Assembly (NCBI RefSeq): GCF_000420025.1
Contig: NZ_ATUD01000005.1
Location: 124,001-188,000, forward strand
Origin: Patulibacter americanus DSM 16676
GTDB taxonomy: Bacteria > Actinomycetota > Thermoleophilia > Solirubrobacterales > Solirubrobacteraceae
Length of the DNA stretch: 64,000 bases
Reading direction: 5' to 3'
The position numbers and the translations under genes are program-made. The notes below the pieces were generated by a model. It did not search any database and was not told the origin of the DNA. It saw nothing but the letters and a program-made list of their open reading frames with translations. Shown here piece by piece: positions 54,751-64,000 of the stretch (position 1 is the first letter of the stretch; every line of letters starts with the position of its first letter).

Positions 54751-55989
54751 ATGGCACGGCTGCTCCTCGGCGTCACCGGCGGCATCGCCGCCTTCAAGGC
54801 GGTCCAGCTCGTCCGCCTGGCCACCGCGGCGGGCCACGCCGCGCGGGTGATCCAGACGCCCACCTCGCAGCGCTTCGTCGCCCCCGAGACGTTCCGGGCG
54901 ATCACGGGCGCCCCCGTCCTCACGGACGAGTTCGAGCCCGACCCGCTGCGCGGCGCGTTCCCGGGCGACCCGCTGCCGACGCACGCCGCGATCAGCCACC
55001 TGGCACTCGTCGAGAACGCCGACGCCTTCCTCATCGCCCCGGCGACGGCGAACGCGATCGCCGCCCTGGCGACGGGTCGCGCCGACTCGCTCATCGGCTC
55101 CGCCTACCTCGCCGCGGAGTGTCCGGTGCTCCTGGCCCCGGCCATGAACCACCGCATGTGGCACCACGCCGCGACCCGGCGCAACGTCGCCCAGGTCGTC
55201 GCCGACGGCGTCACGCTGATCGCCCCCGGCAGCGGCCGGCTCGCGTCGAAGGGCGAGAGCGGCGACGGCCGCCTGGCCGAGCCGGACGAGCTGCTGGCCG
55301 CCGTCGAATCCGCGCTCTCGGGTGCCAGGGCCTCCGGGGGTGACCTCGCCGGCCTGCACGTCCTGGTCTCCGCCGGGGGCACCCGCGAGCCGATCGACGC
55401 GGTCCGCTTCGTGGGCAACCGCTCCTCGGGCCGCATGGGCTACGCCGTGGCCGCCCGCGCTGCCGCCCGCGGCGCCGAGGTCACGGTCGTCGCGGCGAAC
55501 GTCGCGTTGCCCGACCCGCCCGGCTGCACCGTCGTGCGGGTCAGCACCGGCGAGGAGCTGCGCCGCGCGTGCGGGGCCGCCTTCGACGCCGCCGACGTCC
55601 TGGTGATGGCCGCCGCGGTCTCGGACTTCCGCCCGGTCGCCCCGGCCGGCGGCAAGATCAAGAAGGAGGGCCGCGCCGGGATGACGATCGAGCTGGAGGC
55701 CACGGCCGACGTGCTCGCCGAGCTCTCCGCCGCCCGGCGCCCCGGTCAGACCCTCGTCGGCTTCGCGGCCGAGCACGGGGACGGCGCCCTCGAGCACGCC
55801 CGCGGCAAGCTGACCCGGAAGGGCCTCGACGCCGTCGTCCTCAACGACGTCTCCCAGCCCGGCATCGCCTTCGACGCCACGGAGAACGCGGTGACGATCG
55901 TGACCGCGGGGGAGGACCGTCAGGTCGCGCGCGCCCCGAAGGACCAGGTCGCCGACGCGATCCTGGACCGGGTCCTCGAGCTGCGCTGA
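54751..55989 (+). CDS. coaBC: Bifunctional CoaBC (phosphopantothenoylcysteine synthetase/decarboxylase)
   Basis: 412 residues. The N-terminal flavoprotein decarboxylase (CoaC): LLLGVTGGIAAFKAVQLVR, the catalytic His in LPTHAAISHLALVENADAF, and the PAMNHRMWHH motif. The substrate-clamp segment reads GSGRLASKGESGDGRLAEP; E. coli has Cys in ACG at this place, and here Lys or Ser occupies it. The C-terminal CoaB synthetase starts near 195 (HVLVSAGGTREPIDAVRFVG, NRSSGRMGYAVA) with KIKKEG and VLNDVS. Together they make 4'-phosphopantetheine for coenzyme A. AAGACT ends 7 bases before the ATG. Confidence 0.95.
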   Translation: MARLLLGVTGGIAAFKAVQLVRLATAAGHAARVIQTPTSQRFVAPETFRAITGAPVLTDEFEPDPLRGAFPGDPLPTHAAISHLALVENADAFLIAPATANAIAALATGRADSLIGSAYLAAECPVLLAPAMNHRMWHHAATRRNVAQVVADGVTLIAPGSGRLASKGESGDGRLAEPDELLAAVESALSGARASGGDLAGLHVLVSAGGTREPIDAVRFVGNRSSGRMGYAVAARAAARGAEVTVVAANVALPDPPGCTVVRVSTGEELRRACGAAFDAADVLVMAAAVSDFRPVAPAGGKIKKEGRAGMTIELEATADVLAELSAARRPGQTLVGFAAEHGDGALEHARGKLTRKGLDAVVLNDVSQPGIAFDATENAVTIVTAGEDRQVARAPKDQVADAILDRVLELR

Positions 55990-56048
55990 GAACCCGGCGG
56001 GCCGGGGGCCAGGGCCCGGGACGGGGTGGCCTCGGCCGCGCCCCGCGC

Positions 56049-56090
56049 CCACTCTGAATATGCACATCTCTCTTGTCATATTCAGAGTGG
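56049..56090. repeat. AT-rich 14-bp inverted repeat
   Basis: CCACTCTGAATATG (56049-56062) and CATATTCAGAGTGG (56077-56090) are perfect complements; inside the loop ACA/TGT (56064-56066, 56074-56076) can also pair. The arms are about half A+T in a genome of about 25% A+T. It lies 60 bases after coaBC and 53 bases before the -10 of the TPR gene. Without a T-run it looks more like an operator or mobile-repeat remnant than a simple terminator. Confidence 0.6.
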
Positions 56091-56154
56091 ACGGCGGGAG
56101 GCCCGGCGCCTCCCGCGCGGCGGGCATGTCTCGGCGGTTTGCGACACTCGTTGG

Positions 56155-56616
56155 ATGTCGTCCGCCGACGCGTTCGAGCTGTACCGCTCCGGGCTCACCC
56201 TGCTCGAGCGGGGAGACCACCACGCCGCCGCCCTGCCGCTGCGGCGGGCCCGCGACCTCGAGCCGTCGACCGGGATGGTCCGCGAGGCGCTCGGGCGGGC
56301 CCTGTTCGGCGCGCGGCAGTTCGGGGACGCGGCCGACGAGTTCGGCGCGCTCGTCGAGCTCGAGCCCATGAACGCCTACGCGCAGTTCTGCCTCGGCCGC
56401 TCGCTCCAGCTCATGGGCCGCCACCGCGAGGCGCGGCCGCCGCTGACGATGGCCGCGCTGCTCAAGCCCGACCGTGCGGACTACCGGGTCTACCGGGACC
56501 GCACCATCGCTGTCCTGGACCGCGACGAGCCAGAGGCCGCGGCCGAGGCCGACGCCGCACGGGCCCTGCGGGCGGAGCAGGTCCGCGCGCAGCTGCCGCC
56601 GCGCGACGACGCCTGA
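56155..56616 (+). CDS. Tetratricopeptide-repeat protein
   Basis: 153 residues. Three TPR-like units in tandem: FELYRSGLTLLERGDHHAAA, ALGRALFGARQFGDAADEFG, and FCLGRSLQLMGRHREARPPL, with the typical small/aromatic pattern, then a charged helical tail. TPR proteins act as binding scaffolds; the partner is unknown. GACACT ends 6 bases before the ATG, so it is probably leaderless. The open frame upstream of 56155 runs through the inverted repeat and is rejected. Confidence 0.75.
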   Translation: MSSADAFELYRSGLTLLERGDHHAAALPLRRARDLEPSTGMVREALGRALFGARQFGDAADEFGALVELEPMNAYAQFCLGRSLQLMGRHREARPPLTMAALLKPDRADYRVYRDRTIAVLDRDEPEAAAEADAARALRAEQVRAQLPPRDDA

Positions 56617-56641
56617 GGACCCGCCGGCGGGCAGCCGCGCG

Positions 56642-57043
56642 TCAAGCGGCCGGCGGTGGCCAGACCGCGCCGGCGCGGGCGTCCTCCGCGGCCTCCAGCA
56701 GCCGGCCCAGGAGCTCGTCGACCCGCGCCTCCGTGGCCGCCTCGAGGGGGAGCTCACCCTGGACCCAGACCGCGCCGAACGACGAGCTCGCGTAGCGGAC
56801 GAGGAGCAGGTCGCGGCGGTTGTGGTGCAGGAGCCACGCCGGATCGATGGCCCCGGGCGGCGCGACCTCGGCCTGGACGCGGAGCAGGCCGGTCGCGGCG
56901 CGCAGGCCGACGTGCAGGGGCCAGCCGGCGCACGGCACGGTGACGCCCCACTCGCCCGGCGCGGGCCGGTGCACGCGCAGCCCCAGAGCCTCCAGGGCGT
57001 CGTCGACGCCCGTCCGGGCCTCGACTCCAGAACCTTCCTGCAT
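56642..57043 (-). CDS. Hypothetical protein, possibly YbjN/type III chaperone-like fold
   Basis: 133 residues from ATG 57043. Mixed alpha/beta: VDDALEALGLRVHRPAPGEW, GVTVPCAGWPLHVGLRAATG, LLRVQAEVAPPGAIDPAWLL, LLLVRYASSSFGAVWVQGEL, then a C-terminal helix. The order helix, four strands, helix recalls YbjN/T3S-chaperone folds, but this is weak. TACCAT on the minus strand ends 6 bases before the start, so it is leaderless, and overlaps the rimP promoter on the other strand. Confidence 0.6.
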   Translation of the reverse strand: MQEGSGVEARTGVDDALEALGLRVHRPAPGEWGVTVPCAGWPLHVGLRAATGLLRVQAEVAPPGAIDPAWLLHHNRRDLLLVRYASSSFGAVWVQGELPLEAATEARVDELLGRLLEAAEDARAGAVWPPPAA

Positions 57044-57049
57044 GCGGCG

Positions 57050-57059
57050 ATGGTACGAT
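57050..57059. promoter_or_regulatory. Overlapping divergent -10 elements (rimP operon and gene at 57043)
   Basis: ATGGTACGAT contains TACGAT on the plus strand (57054-57059, for the rimP operon) and TACCAT on the minus strand (57055-57050). The two hexamers share two base pairs, so RNA polymerase cannot open both at once. Confidence 0.55.
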
Positions 57060-57065
57060 GAACAC

Positions 57066-57127
57066 GTGGTGTCTCCGGGCACCGCTCCGCAGCAACCTTT
57101 GAAGTGGGCACGGAGCCCGCTTTTTTT
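57066..57127 (+). promoter_or_regulatory. rimP-nusA operon leader with attenuator-like hairpin
   Basis: A short leader with GGTG/CACC (57068-57083) and then an intrinsic-terminator-like hairpin: AAGTGGGC-ACGGA-GCCCGCTT with seven consecutive T (57121-57127) directly before the ATG. Many bacteria have such a hairpin before rimP/nusA. It allows NusA-dependent feedback on its own operon, and here it would also hide the GGAG at 57112-57115. Confidence 0.7.
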
Positions 57128-57592
57128 ATGGCCGAACCCGTCATGACCGCCTCCATCCAGCAGAACGTCGAAGACCGACTCCGGGACTCCGAGCCCGAGG
57201 TCGAGGTCCTGTTGGCCGAGGTCGTCGGCGGGGGCACGCTCCGCGTGCTCATCGACCATCCGGACGGCGTGACCCTGGACCTCTGCGTCCAGGTGACCCA
57301 CGCCCTGACCGACCTGCGGGAGCAGTACGCCGTCGAGGTGTCCTCCCCGGGTCGGGACCGTCCGCTGGTCAAGCCGGAGCACTTCCGGCGGTTCGTCGGT
57401 CGCCGTGTCCGCGTCCGGACCCGCGAGCCGCTCGCGGTCGCCGGTGCGGACGACGGGTCGGTCGAGCCGCGCAAGTCGTTCACCGGCGAGCTCGTCGGAG
57501 CGGATGACGCCGCAGTAACCCTGGCGGCCGACGGGGGCGTCGTGACGATCCCGTACGAGCTGATCCATCGCAGCAACCTCGTCGAGGAGTAG
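57128..57592 (+). CDS. rimP: Ribosome maturation factor RimP
   Basis: 154 residues from ATG 57128 (ATG 57143 also possible). It has the N-terminal alpha/beta domain (VEVLLAEVVGGGTLRVLIDH) and the signature YAVEVSSPGRDRPLVKPEHF with RRFVGRRVRVRT of the C-terminal SH3-like domain. It assists 30S subunit maturation. It is the first gene of rimP-nusA-ylxR-infB-rbfA-nrnA, and the leader hairpin abuts its start. Confidence 0.93.
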   Translation: MAEPVMTASIQQNVEDRLRDSEPEVEVLLAEVVGGGTLRVLIDHPDGVTLDLCVQVTHALTDLREQYAVEVSSPGRDRPLVKPEHFRRFVGRRVRVRTREPLAVAGADDGSVEPRKSFTGELVGADDAAVTLAADGGVVTIPYELIHRSNLVEE

Positions 57593-57599
57593 GAGCGAG

Positions 57600-59197
<1,598 letters not shown>

Positions 59198-59207
<10 letters not shown>

Positions 59208-59449
59208 ACGGACGTCACCCCGAGCGGCGGTGCGTCGGCTGCGGCCGGCGCGCCCCCCAGGCGGAGCTCCTCCGCCTGGCGGTGTCCCATGATCGGGTCG
59301 TCCCCGATCAGGAGCGCCGGCTCCCAGGACGAGGCGCGTACGTGTGCTCCAGCACGTGCGCGGAAGAGGCCGTGAAGCGCCGCGCTTTCCAGCGCGCCTA
59401 CCGACGGCCCATCAGCATCGACCCCGACTTTCTACACTCTTTTATTTGA
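59198..59449 (+). CDS. ylxR: YlxR (DUF448) RNA-binding protein, start codon unclear
   Basis: The frame ending at 59449 encodes RRCVGCGRRAPQAELLRLAV, a short variable stretch, then GRGAYVCSSTCAEEAVKRRA, the full YlxR signature, at its usual place between nusA and infB. No ATG, GTG or TTG occurs in this frame before the first Cys; the next GTG would remove the CxxC. The start given is a GTC 7 bases after GGAGG (59186-59190) and is only a guess; the frame overlaps the nusA end. The stop overlaps the infB ATG (TGATG). YlxR proteins bind RNA/RNase P and affect transcription. A frameshift from nusA or a sequencing error are alternatives. Confidence 0.8.
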
Positions 59450-62400
59450 TGGCGAAGAAGCGCGTTCACGAGATCGCCAAAGCCCATGGCCTGCCGAGCA
59501 AGACGGTCCTCGATGCCCTCCAGGCCGGAGGGCACGACATCGCGACTGCCTCCTCCAGCGTGGACGAAGGCGTTGCGACCCGACTGATCCAGGCCAAGGG
59601 TGCCGAGCTCAAGAGCTCGGCCACGGCAGAAGCGGCCGCCGGCACCCCGGCGAAGCCCGACACGACCGGCGCGTCCGCGCCGGCGACCACCGCCGGGGCA
59701 GACGCCCCGGCCCGACCCCAGGCGCCCGCCGCCCGCCCCGCGCGGCCGGCCGCGCCCGGCGACGCCCGTCCCGCGCGTCCGGCTCCGGCCGGCGCGCGTC
59801 CCGTGCGTCCCGCCGCCCCGGGCCAGCGCCCGGCCGCTCCGGCCGGTGGACGCCCCGTGCGTCCCGCCGCCCCCGGTCAGCGCCCGGCCGCCCCGGCCGG
59901 TGGACGCCCCGTGCGTCCCGCCGCCCCCGGTCAGCGCCCCGCCGCCCCGGCGGGTCAGCGTCCCGCTGCGCCCGCGGGCCAGCGCCCGGCCGCCCCGGCA
60001 GGTCAGCGTCCCGCTGCGCCCGCCGGTCAGCGCCCGGCCGCCCCGGCCGCCCAGCGTCCCGCCGCCCCCGGTGGTCCGCGTCCCGTGGCGCCGGCTGCCG
60101 GTCGCCCCGTGCGTCCCGGCGAGCCCGGCCGTCCGGCGCGTCCCGCCGCTCCCGGCGCGGGTCAGCCCGGGCGCCCCGTGCGTCCCGGTGACCGTCCGCA
60201 GCGTCCGGGCGAGGCGCGTCCCGCGCCGCGTCAGGCGCCGGGTGGCCGCGCCGCCCCGGGTGGTCTCACCCCCGGTGCCGGTCCCCGCGTGATCCAGCCG
60301 CCGGCCCCGACGCCGAAGCCGGCGGCCCCGCCGCAGCGGCAGAACCCCGTCGGCCAGCGCCCCGCTCCCGCGGGTCAGCGCCCCGCGGGCGGCGGTCGCC
60401 CCGGCGGCCCCGGCCAGGGTCAGGGCCGTCCGGCCGGCCCCGGTGGGCAGCGTCCCGCCGGTCCGGGTGGGCAGCGTCCGGCCGGCCCCGGTGGGCAGCG
60501 TCCCGCCGCTCCCGGCGGTCGTCCGCCCCAGGGCGGTCGTCCCAACCGCGATGCTCCGCAGCGTCCCGCTCCGCGCGGTGATGCTCCGGCACGCCCCGAC
60601 GGCCCGCCGCGCCCGCTGGGCCCCCGGCCCGTCGCCGCGGGTCCGGGCACCGGTCGCCCGTTGCCCCCGGGCCCCCGTCCCGCTCCCGGCTCGACGCCGC
60701 CCGCCGGTCCCGGCCGGCGCCCGCCGCGCCGTGCCGCGAAGGAGACCCCGCCGCCGCCGCCCACGCGCGACCTGCGGACGAAGAAGCCCGCGCTGCCGAA
60801 GGGTCCGCCCACGCTGGGCGAGAAGCCCGAGGCCGGCGCCGGTCCCAAGATCATCGCCCTGCCCGACCCGGCGTCGACGCGTCCGAAGGCCGCCGGCGCC
60901 GCCGGTGCCGCGGGCAAGCGCCGCGTCGTCATCGACCAGCCGGGTGGCCCGCGCCGTCCGGGCGTCGGTGGCGGTCCCCCGAACCGGCGTCCGCGCCGGC
61001 GTCGTCGCCGCCAGAGCATCGAGGAGGCTCTCGCTCCGCTGAACCGCGGCGAGCAGGGCCGCACCGTCGACGTCCCCCGGATCAACTCCGGGTCGACGGT
61101 GAAGGACGTCGCCGAGTACCTCGGCGTCCCGATCCCCGAGATGATCAAGAAGCTCATGCTCATGGGCGAGATGGCGACGCTCACGCAGACGTTGCCGGAC
61201 GAGACCATCGAGCTGCTCGCGGCCGAGTTCGAGCGCGAGATCGTGATCGTCAAGGCCAGCGACGAGGAGGACGAGACCCCGGTCTTCGACGACTCCGAGG
61301 CCGAGATGGTCCAGCGGCCCCCGGTCGTCACGATCATGGGTCACGTCGACCACGGCAAGACCTCGCTGCTGGACAAGCTGCGCGAGGCCTCCGTGGCCGA
61401 GGGCGAGGCCGGCGGCATCACGCAGCACATCGGTGCCTACCAGGTGCACCACGGCGAGGACACCATCACGTTCCTCGACACCCCGGGCCACGCGGCGTTC
61501 ACCGCCATGCGTGCCCGCGGTGCACGGCTGACGGACATCGCCGTGATCGTGGTCGCCGCCGACGACGGCGTGAAGCCGCAGACGCAGGAGGCCATCGACC
61601 ACGCCCGCGCGGCCGACGTGCCGATCATCGTCGCGATCAACAAGATCGACAAGCCCGGCGCCGACCCGGTGCGCGTGCGCACCGAGATGGCGACGATCGG
61701 CCTCAACCCGGCCGAGTGGGGCGGCGACACCGAGTTCGTCGACGTCTCCGCGAAGACGGGCGAGGGCCTGGAGAACCTGCTCGACACGATCAACGTCGTC
61801 GCCGAGATCCAGGAGCTCTCCGCCAACGCGGACACCGAGGCCTCCGGCGTCGTCATCGAGGCGAAGCTCGACGTCGGTCGCGGTCCCGTCGCGACGATCC
61901 TGATCCAGCGCGGCACCCTCGAGGTCGGCGACCCGATCGTCTCGGGCGCGCAGTGGGGCAAGGTCCGCGCGCTCATCGACTACACCGGTGAGCGGATCGA
62001 GGTCGCCGGCGTCGGTGACCCCGTCCTCGTCCTCGGGTTCAACGGCGTGCCGAACGCCGGTGACTCCGCGATGGTCGTGGACACGGAGAAGACGGCACGC
62101 GTCAAGGCCGAGGAGCGCGAGACGCGCCTCAAGGCCGAAGCCATCGCCCGTCGCTCCGGTCGCAAGTTCTCCCTCGAGGACGTGTTCAAGCGGTCCCAGA
62201 GCTCCGAGGAGCAGAAGGGCCTGCAGCTCATCCTCAAGGCCGACGTCGCGGGCTCGCTCGAGGCGTTCGAGGACGAGATCGCGAAGCTCCCGCAGAGCGA
62301 GGTCTACGTCGACATCGTGCTGTCGGGCGTCGGTGGCATCACCGAGTCCGACGTCATGCTGGCGGCGGCGTCCCAGGCCGTGATCATCGGCTTCGGGACC

Positions 62401-62829
62401 GACACGGTGGGCAACGCCCGCCGCGTGGCGGACCACGAGGGCGTCGAGATCCGCACCTACGAGATCATCTACCGCGCGCTCGAGGACCTCCGCGACGCGA
62501 TGGAGGGGATGCTCGACAAGGACGAGGTCGAGGAGACCGTCGGCACCGCCGAGGTGCGGCAGATCTTCCGCGCCTCCAAGGTCGGCACGATCGCCGGTTC
62601 CTACGTCACGGACGGCAAGGTCCGGCGCAACGGCCTGGTCCGCGTCATCCGCGACGGCGAGATCATCGAGACGACGAAGATCGAGAGCCTCAAGCGGTTC
62701 AACGAGGACGCTCGCGAGGTGGCTGCCGGGTACGAGTGCGGCATCGTGCTGCGCGACTTCGAGCAGCTGCGCGAGGGCGACATCCTCGAGACGTACGAGA
62801 AGCGCCGGGTCGATCGCGAGCTGAAGTGA
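59449..62829 (+). CDS. infB: Translation initiation factor IF-2
   Basis: 1126 residues from ATG 59449. IF2N motif at the start ([20 protein letters not shown]), then about 370 residues of Pro/Ala/Gly/Arg repeats, a second IF2N-like piece ([20 protein letters not shown]), and the GTPase: G1 [11 protein letters not shown]2 region [11 protein letters not shown]3 DTPGHAAF, G4 NKID, G5 SAK. Domains II-IV follow to the end ([20 protein letters not shown]). It places fMet-tRNA on the 30S subunit. TACACT (59433-59438) 10 bases before the ATG could give a leaderless infB mRNA in addition to operon read-through. Confidence 0.97.
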   Translation: MAKKRVHEIAKAHGLPSKTVLDALQAGGHDIATASSSVDEGVATRLIQAKGAELKSSATAEAAAGTPAKPDTTGASAPATTAGADAPARPQAPAARPARPAAPGDARPARPAPAGARPVRPAAPGQRPAAPAGGRPVRPAAPGQRPAAPAGGRPVRPAAPGQRPAAPAGQRPAAPAGQRPAAPAGQRPAAPAGQRPAAPAAQRPAAPGGPRPVAPAAGRPVRPGEPGRPARPAAPGAGQPGRPVRPGDRPQRPGEARPAPRQAPGGRAAPGGLTPGAGPRVIQPPAPTPKPAAPPQRQNPVGQRPAPAGQRPAGGGRPGGPGQGQGRPAGPGGQRPAGPGGQRPAGPGGQRPAAPGGRPPQGGRPNRDAPQRPAPRGDAPARPDGPPRPLGPRPVAAGPGTGRPLPPGPRPAPGSTPPAGPGRRPPRRAAKETPPPPPTRDLRTKKPALPKGPPTLGEKPEAGAGPKIIALPDPASTRPKAAGAAGAAGKRRVVIDQPGGPRRPGVGGGPPNRRPRRRRRRQSIEEALAPLNRGEQGRTVDVPRINSGSTVKDVAEYLGVPIPEMIKKLMLMGEMATLTQTLPDETIELLAAEFEREIVIVKASDEEDETPVFDDSEAEMVQRPPVVTIMGHVDHGKTSLLDKLREASVAEGEAGGITQHIGAYQVHHGEDTITFLDTPGHAAFTAMRARGARLTDIAVIVVAADDGVKPQTQEAIDHARAADVPIIVAINKIDKPGADPVRVRTEMATIGLNPAEWGGDTEFVDVSAKTGEGLENLLDTINVVAEIQELSANADTEASGVVIEAKLDVGRGPVATILIQRGTLEVGDPIVSGAQWGKVRALIDYTGERIEVAGVGDPVLVLGFNGVPNAGDSAMVVDTEKTARVKAEERETRLKAEAIARRSGRKFSLEDVFKRSQSSEEQKGLQLILKADVAGSLEAFEDEIAKLPQSEVYVDIVLSGVGGITESDVMLAAASQAVIIGFGTDTVGNARRVADHEGVEIRTYEIIYRALEDLRDAMEGMLDKDEVEETVGTAEVRQIFRASKVGTIAGSYVTDGKVRRNGLVRVIRDGEIIETTKIESLKRFNEDAREVAAGYECGIVLRDFEQLREGDILETYEKRRVDRELK
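59797..60060 (+). repeat. In-frame tandem repeats in infB
   Basis: A 54-bp unit (18 residues, [18 protein letters not shown]) occurs at 59797, 59851 and 59905, then a 24-bp unit (QRPAAPAG) is repeated several times. A second 24-bp array (GQRPAGPG) lies near 60443-60515. Lengths are multiples of three, so the reading frame is preserved. Confidence 0.85.
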
Positions 62830-63293
62830 GCAAGCCCGACCGCATGCGGCGGGTGGACGAGGCCGTCCGCGAGGTCCTCGGCGACGTGCTCCAGCACGGC
62901 GAGCTGAAGGACCCGCGGATCGGGTTCGCCACCATCACCGGCGTGCGGACGAGCACCGATCTCAGCCACGCGACGGTGCTCGTCTCGGTGCTGCAGATCG
63001 GGGACCAGGAGCACGGCGCGGACGACACCCTCGCCGGGCTCCGGTCCGCGGTCGGATACCTGCAGCGGCGCGTCGGGCAGGAGCTGGGGCTCAAGCACAC
63101 CCCGGTCCTGAAGTTCGAGCTCGACACGACGATCGACCGCGCGATGCGGATCCAGGAGATCCTGGACGACCCGCCGCCGCCCGCCGTCCCCGACGAGGAG
63201 GACGCGGAGCAGGGCGACGACGCGCCGGCGAGCGCGGGCGACGCCCAGCCGGGCGAGGACGAACCCCCGACCCGGGGCGATGCTCCTCGATGA
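62826..63293 (+). CDS. rbfA: Ribosome-binding factor A
   Basis: 155 residues from GTG 62826, overlapping the infB stop as GTGA. KH-like fold: RMRRVDEAVREVLGDVLQHG, LKDPRIGFATITGVRTSTDL, HATVLVSVLQ, LGLKHTPVLKFELDTTIDRA. It is a 30S maturation factor needed at low temperature. The last 40 residues are an acidic disordered tail. It overlaps nrnA by ATGA. Confidence 0.95.
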   Translation: MSKPDRMRRVDEAVREVLGDVLQHGELKDPRIGFATITGVRTSTDLSHATVLVSVLQIGDQEHGADDTLAGLRSAVGYLQRRVGQELGLKHTPVLKFELDTTIDRAMRIQEILDDPPPPAVPDEEDAEQGDDAPASAGDAQPGEDEPPTRGDAPR

Positions 63294-64000
63294 GCACCGC
63301 GGACGTCCAGCGCGACGCGCGTGACACCGTCCTGCACATCCTGCGGACGGAGCAGCGCTTCGTCACCGTGACCCACGAGCATCCCGACGGCGACGCCATC
63401 GGGTCGCTCGTGGCCGCCACGCGCCTGCTGCAGGCGATGGGCAAGGACGTCGTCGCGGTCGTCGCCCCGGGGGACCTCCCGCTCTCGCGGGAGTACCTCG
63501 CCCTGGCGACGGTCGACCTGGTCACCGCGATCCCCGAGGACCTGGCGGACCGCACCGCCGTCTTCCTGGACTGCGGGACGCTCGACCGCATGCCCGTCGG
63601 TCCGATCCGGACCGATGCGCAGCGGATCGTCAACATCGACCACCACCACGACAACACGCGCTTCGGCGACGTGGACTTCGTGGACTCCGTCGCCTCGAGC
63701 ACCGTGGAGATCCTCTGGGGGATGTTCCACGACCTCGACGTGCCCCTGGACCTGGACAGCGCGAAGGCGCTGTACGTCGGCCTCGTGACCGACACCGGGC
63801 AGTTCATGTACGAGAACACGGGGGAGAGCGCGCACCGCATGGCCGCCGACCTGCTCCATGCGGGCGTTGACCCCTTCCCCGTCTACCGCACGCTCTACGA
63901 GGGCGTGCCGTGGGCGAAGCTCGCGCTGCTGGGCCGCGCCATCGAGCGCGTCCGCCGCGAGGAGGACGGCCAGCTGACGTTCACGCTCGTCCGCCGCGCC
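63290..64000 (+). CDS. nrnA: DHH-family NrnA (oligoribonuclease / pAp-phosphatase), 3' truncated
   Basis: The gene starts with ATG 63290 (ATGA overlap with rbfA) and is open to the right edge, 237 codons seen. DHH motifs: THEHPDGDAIGS (28-39) with the D-x-D pair, AVFLDCGTLDRM (about 85-96), NIDHHHDNTRFGD (about 111-123) and GLVTDTGQFMYE. Family members degrade nanoRNAs of 2-5 nt, c-di-AMP products (pApA) and pAp. It ends the usual nusA-infB-rbfA operon of actinobacteria, where truB normally follows. The DHHA1 half lies outside the window. Confidence 0.93.
   Translation, partial: MSTADVQRDARDTVLHILRTEQRFVTVTHEHPDGDAIGSLVAATRLLQAMGKDVVAVVAPGDLPLSREYLALATVDLVTAIPEDLADRTAVFLDCGTLDRMPVGPIRTDAQRIVNIDHHHDNTRFGDVDFVDSVASSTVEILWGMFHDLDVPLDLDSAKALYVGLVTDTGQFMYENTGESAHRMAADLLHAGVDPFPVYRTLYEGVPWAKLALLGRAIERVRREEDGQLTFTLVRRA

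Noticed and set aside
59797..60515. Regular repeats considered as a CRISPR array
   Set aside because: Unit lengths are multiples of three, there are no spacers, and they translate into a conserved type of IF-2 linker.
59398..62436. A 1012-residue minus-strand frame opposite infB
   Set aside because: Antisense shadow rich in Arg, Gly, Val and Asp; infB is unambiguous.

Overview
The window is a very GC-rich (roughly 73-75% by eye), densely coded chromosomal segment from an actinobacterium. Several things point to the deep-branching class Thermoleophilia / Solirubrobacterales (Patulibacter, Conexibacter or Solirubrobacter type). These are the actinobacterial nucleoid protein MihF, an F420-type LLM oxidoreductase, the order pdxS-pdxT ... 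yebC ... ruvCAB-secDF ... rel known from Mycobacterium and Streptomyces, a pyrR-pyrBC-carAB-pyrD operon leading into mihF-gmk-rpoZ-coaBC, and several secreted proteins ending in small Arg-rich beta-type domains. The genus is inference only. I saw no prophage, IS element, CRISPR array, rRNA or replication origin; this is mostly core chromosome with a few accessory patches.

Layout. 1-5.8 kb: end of an FAD oxidoreductase, a secreted glycerophosphodiesterase, tRNA-Asn, a glycosyltransferase/LLM-oxidoreductase pair and small unknown genes. 5.8-8.6 kb: accessory patch with a LexA-like box, a small winged-helix protein, an XRE regulator divergent from an unknown 443-residue protein, a secreted protein, and a CAU tRNA. 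8.7-11.2 kb: RpiR regulator and the vitamin B6 synthase pdxST. 11.2-20.4 kb: a sugar/envelope block (phosphomannomutase, secreted subtilase, methyltransferase, old-yellow-enzyme, SDR, CDP-glucose synthase and dehydratase). 20.4-33.2 kb: yebC, a glycosyltransferase, the LexA-boxed ruvCAB operon, a fused SecDF, recJ and rel. 33.3-43.1 kb: lipid kinase, methyltransferase, corA, a SAM riboswitch in front of a threonine-synthase-like gene plus a MoaD/ThiS-type sulfur carrier, an acyltransferase, small unknown genes and tRNA-Arg. 43.2-53.2 kb: rnz and the PyrR-controlled pyrimidine operon. 53.4-57 kb: mihF, gmk, rpoZ, coaBC and two unknowns. 57-64 kb: the rimP-nusA-ylxR-infB-rbfA-nrnA translation/transcription operon, running off the right end.

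The strongest global signal is promoter architecture. About twenty genes have a TANNNT-type -10 hexamer only 6-10 bases upstream of the start codon, usually with no Shine-Dalgarno sequence, as expected for leaderless mRNAs. Genes inside operons instead overlap as GTGA, ATGA or TGATG, and leadered genes have a visible GGAG/GAGG. This rule was used to choose many starts. The most interesting single locus is the SAM-riboswitch / ThrC-like / MoaD-like operon. Its regulation suggests a sulfur (homocysteine/methionine) role rather than, or in addition to, threonine synthesis. Other notable points are two perfect LexA-type palindromes, an intact ylxR reading frame with no normal start codon, a zinc-knuckle motif added to NusA, a 15-bp-period repeat covering two divergent promoters, an AT-rich 14-bp inverted repeat after coaBC, and a possible conserved terminator tail.
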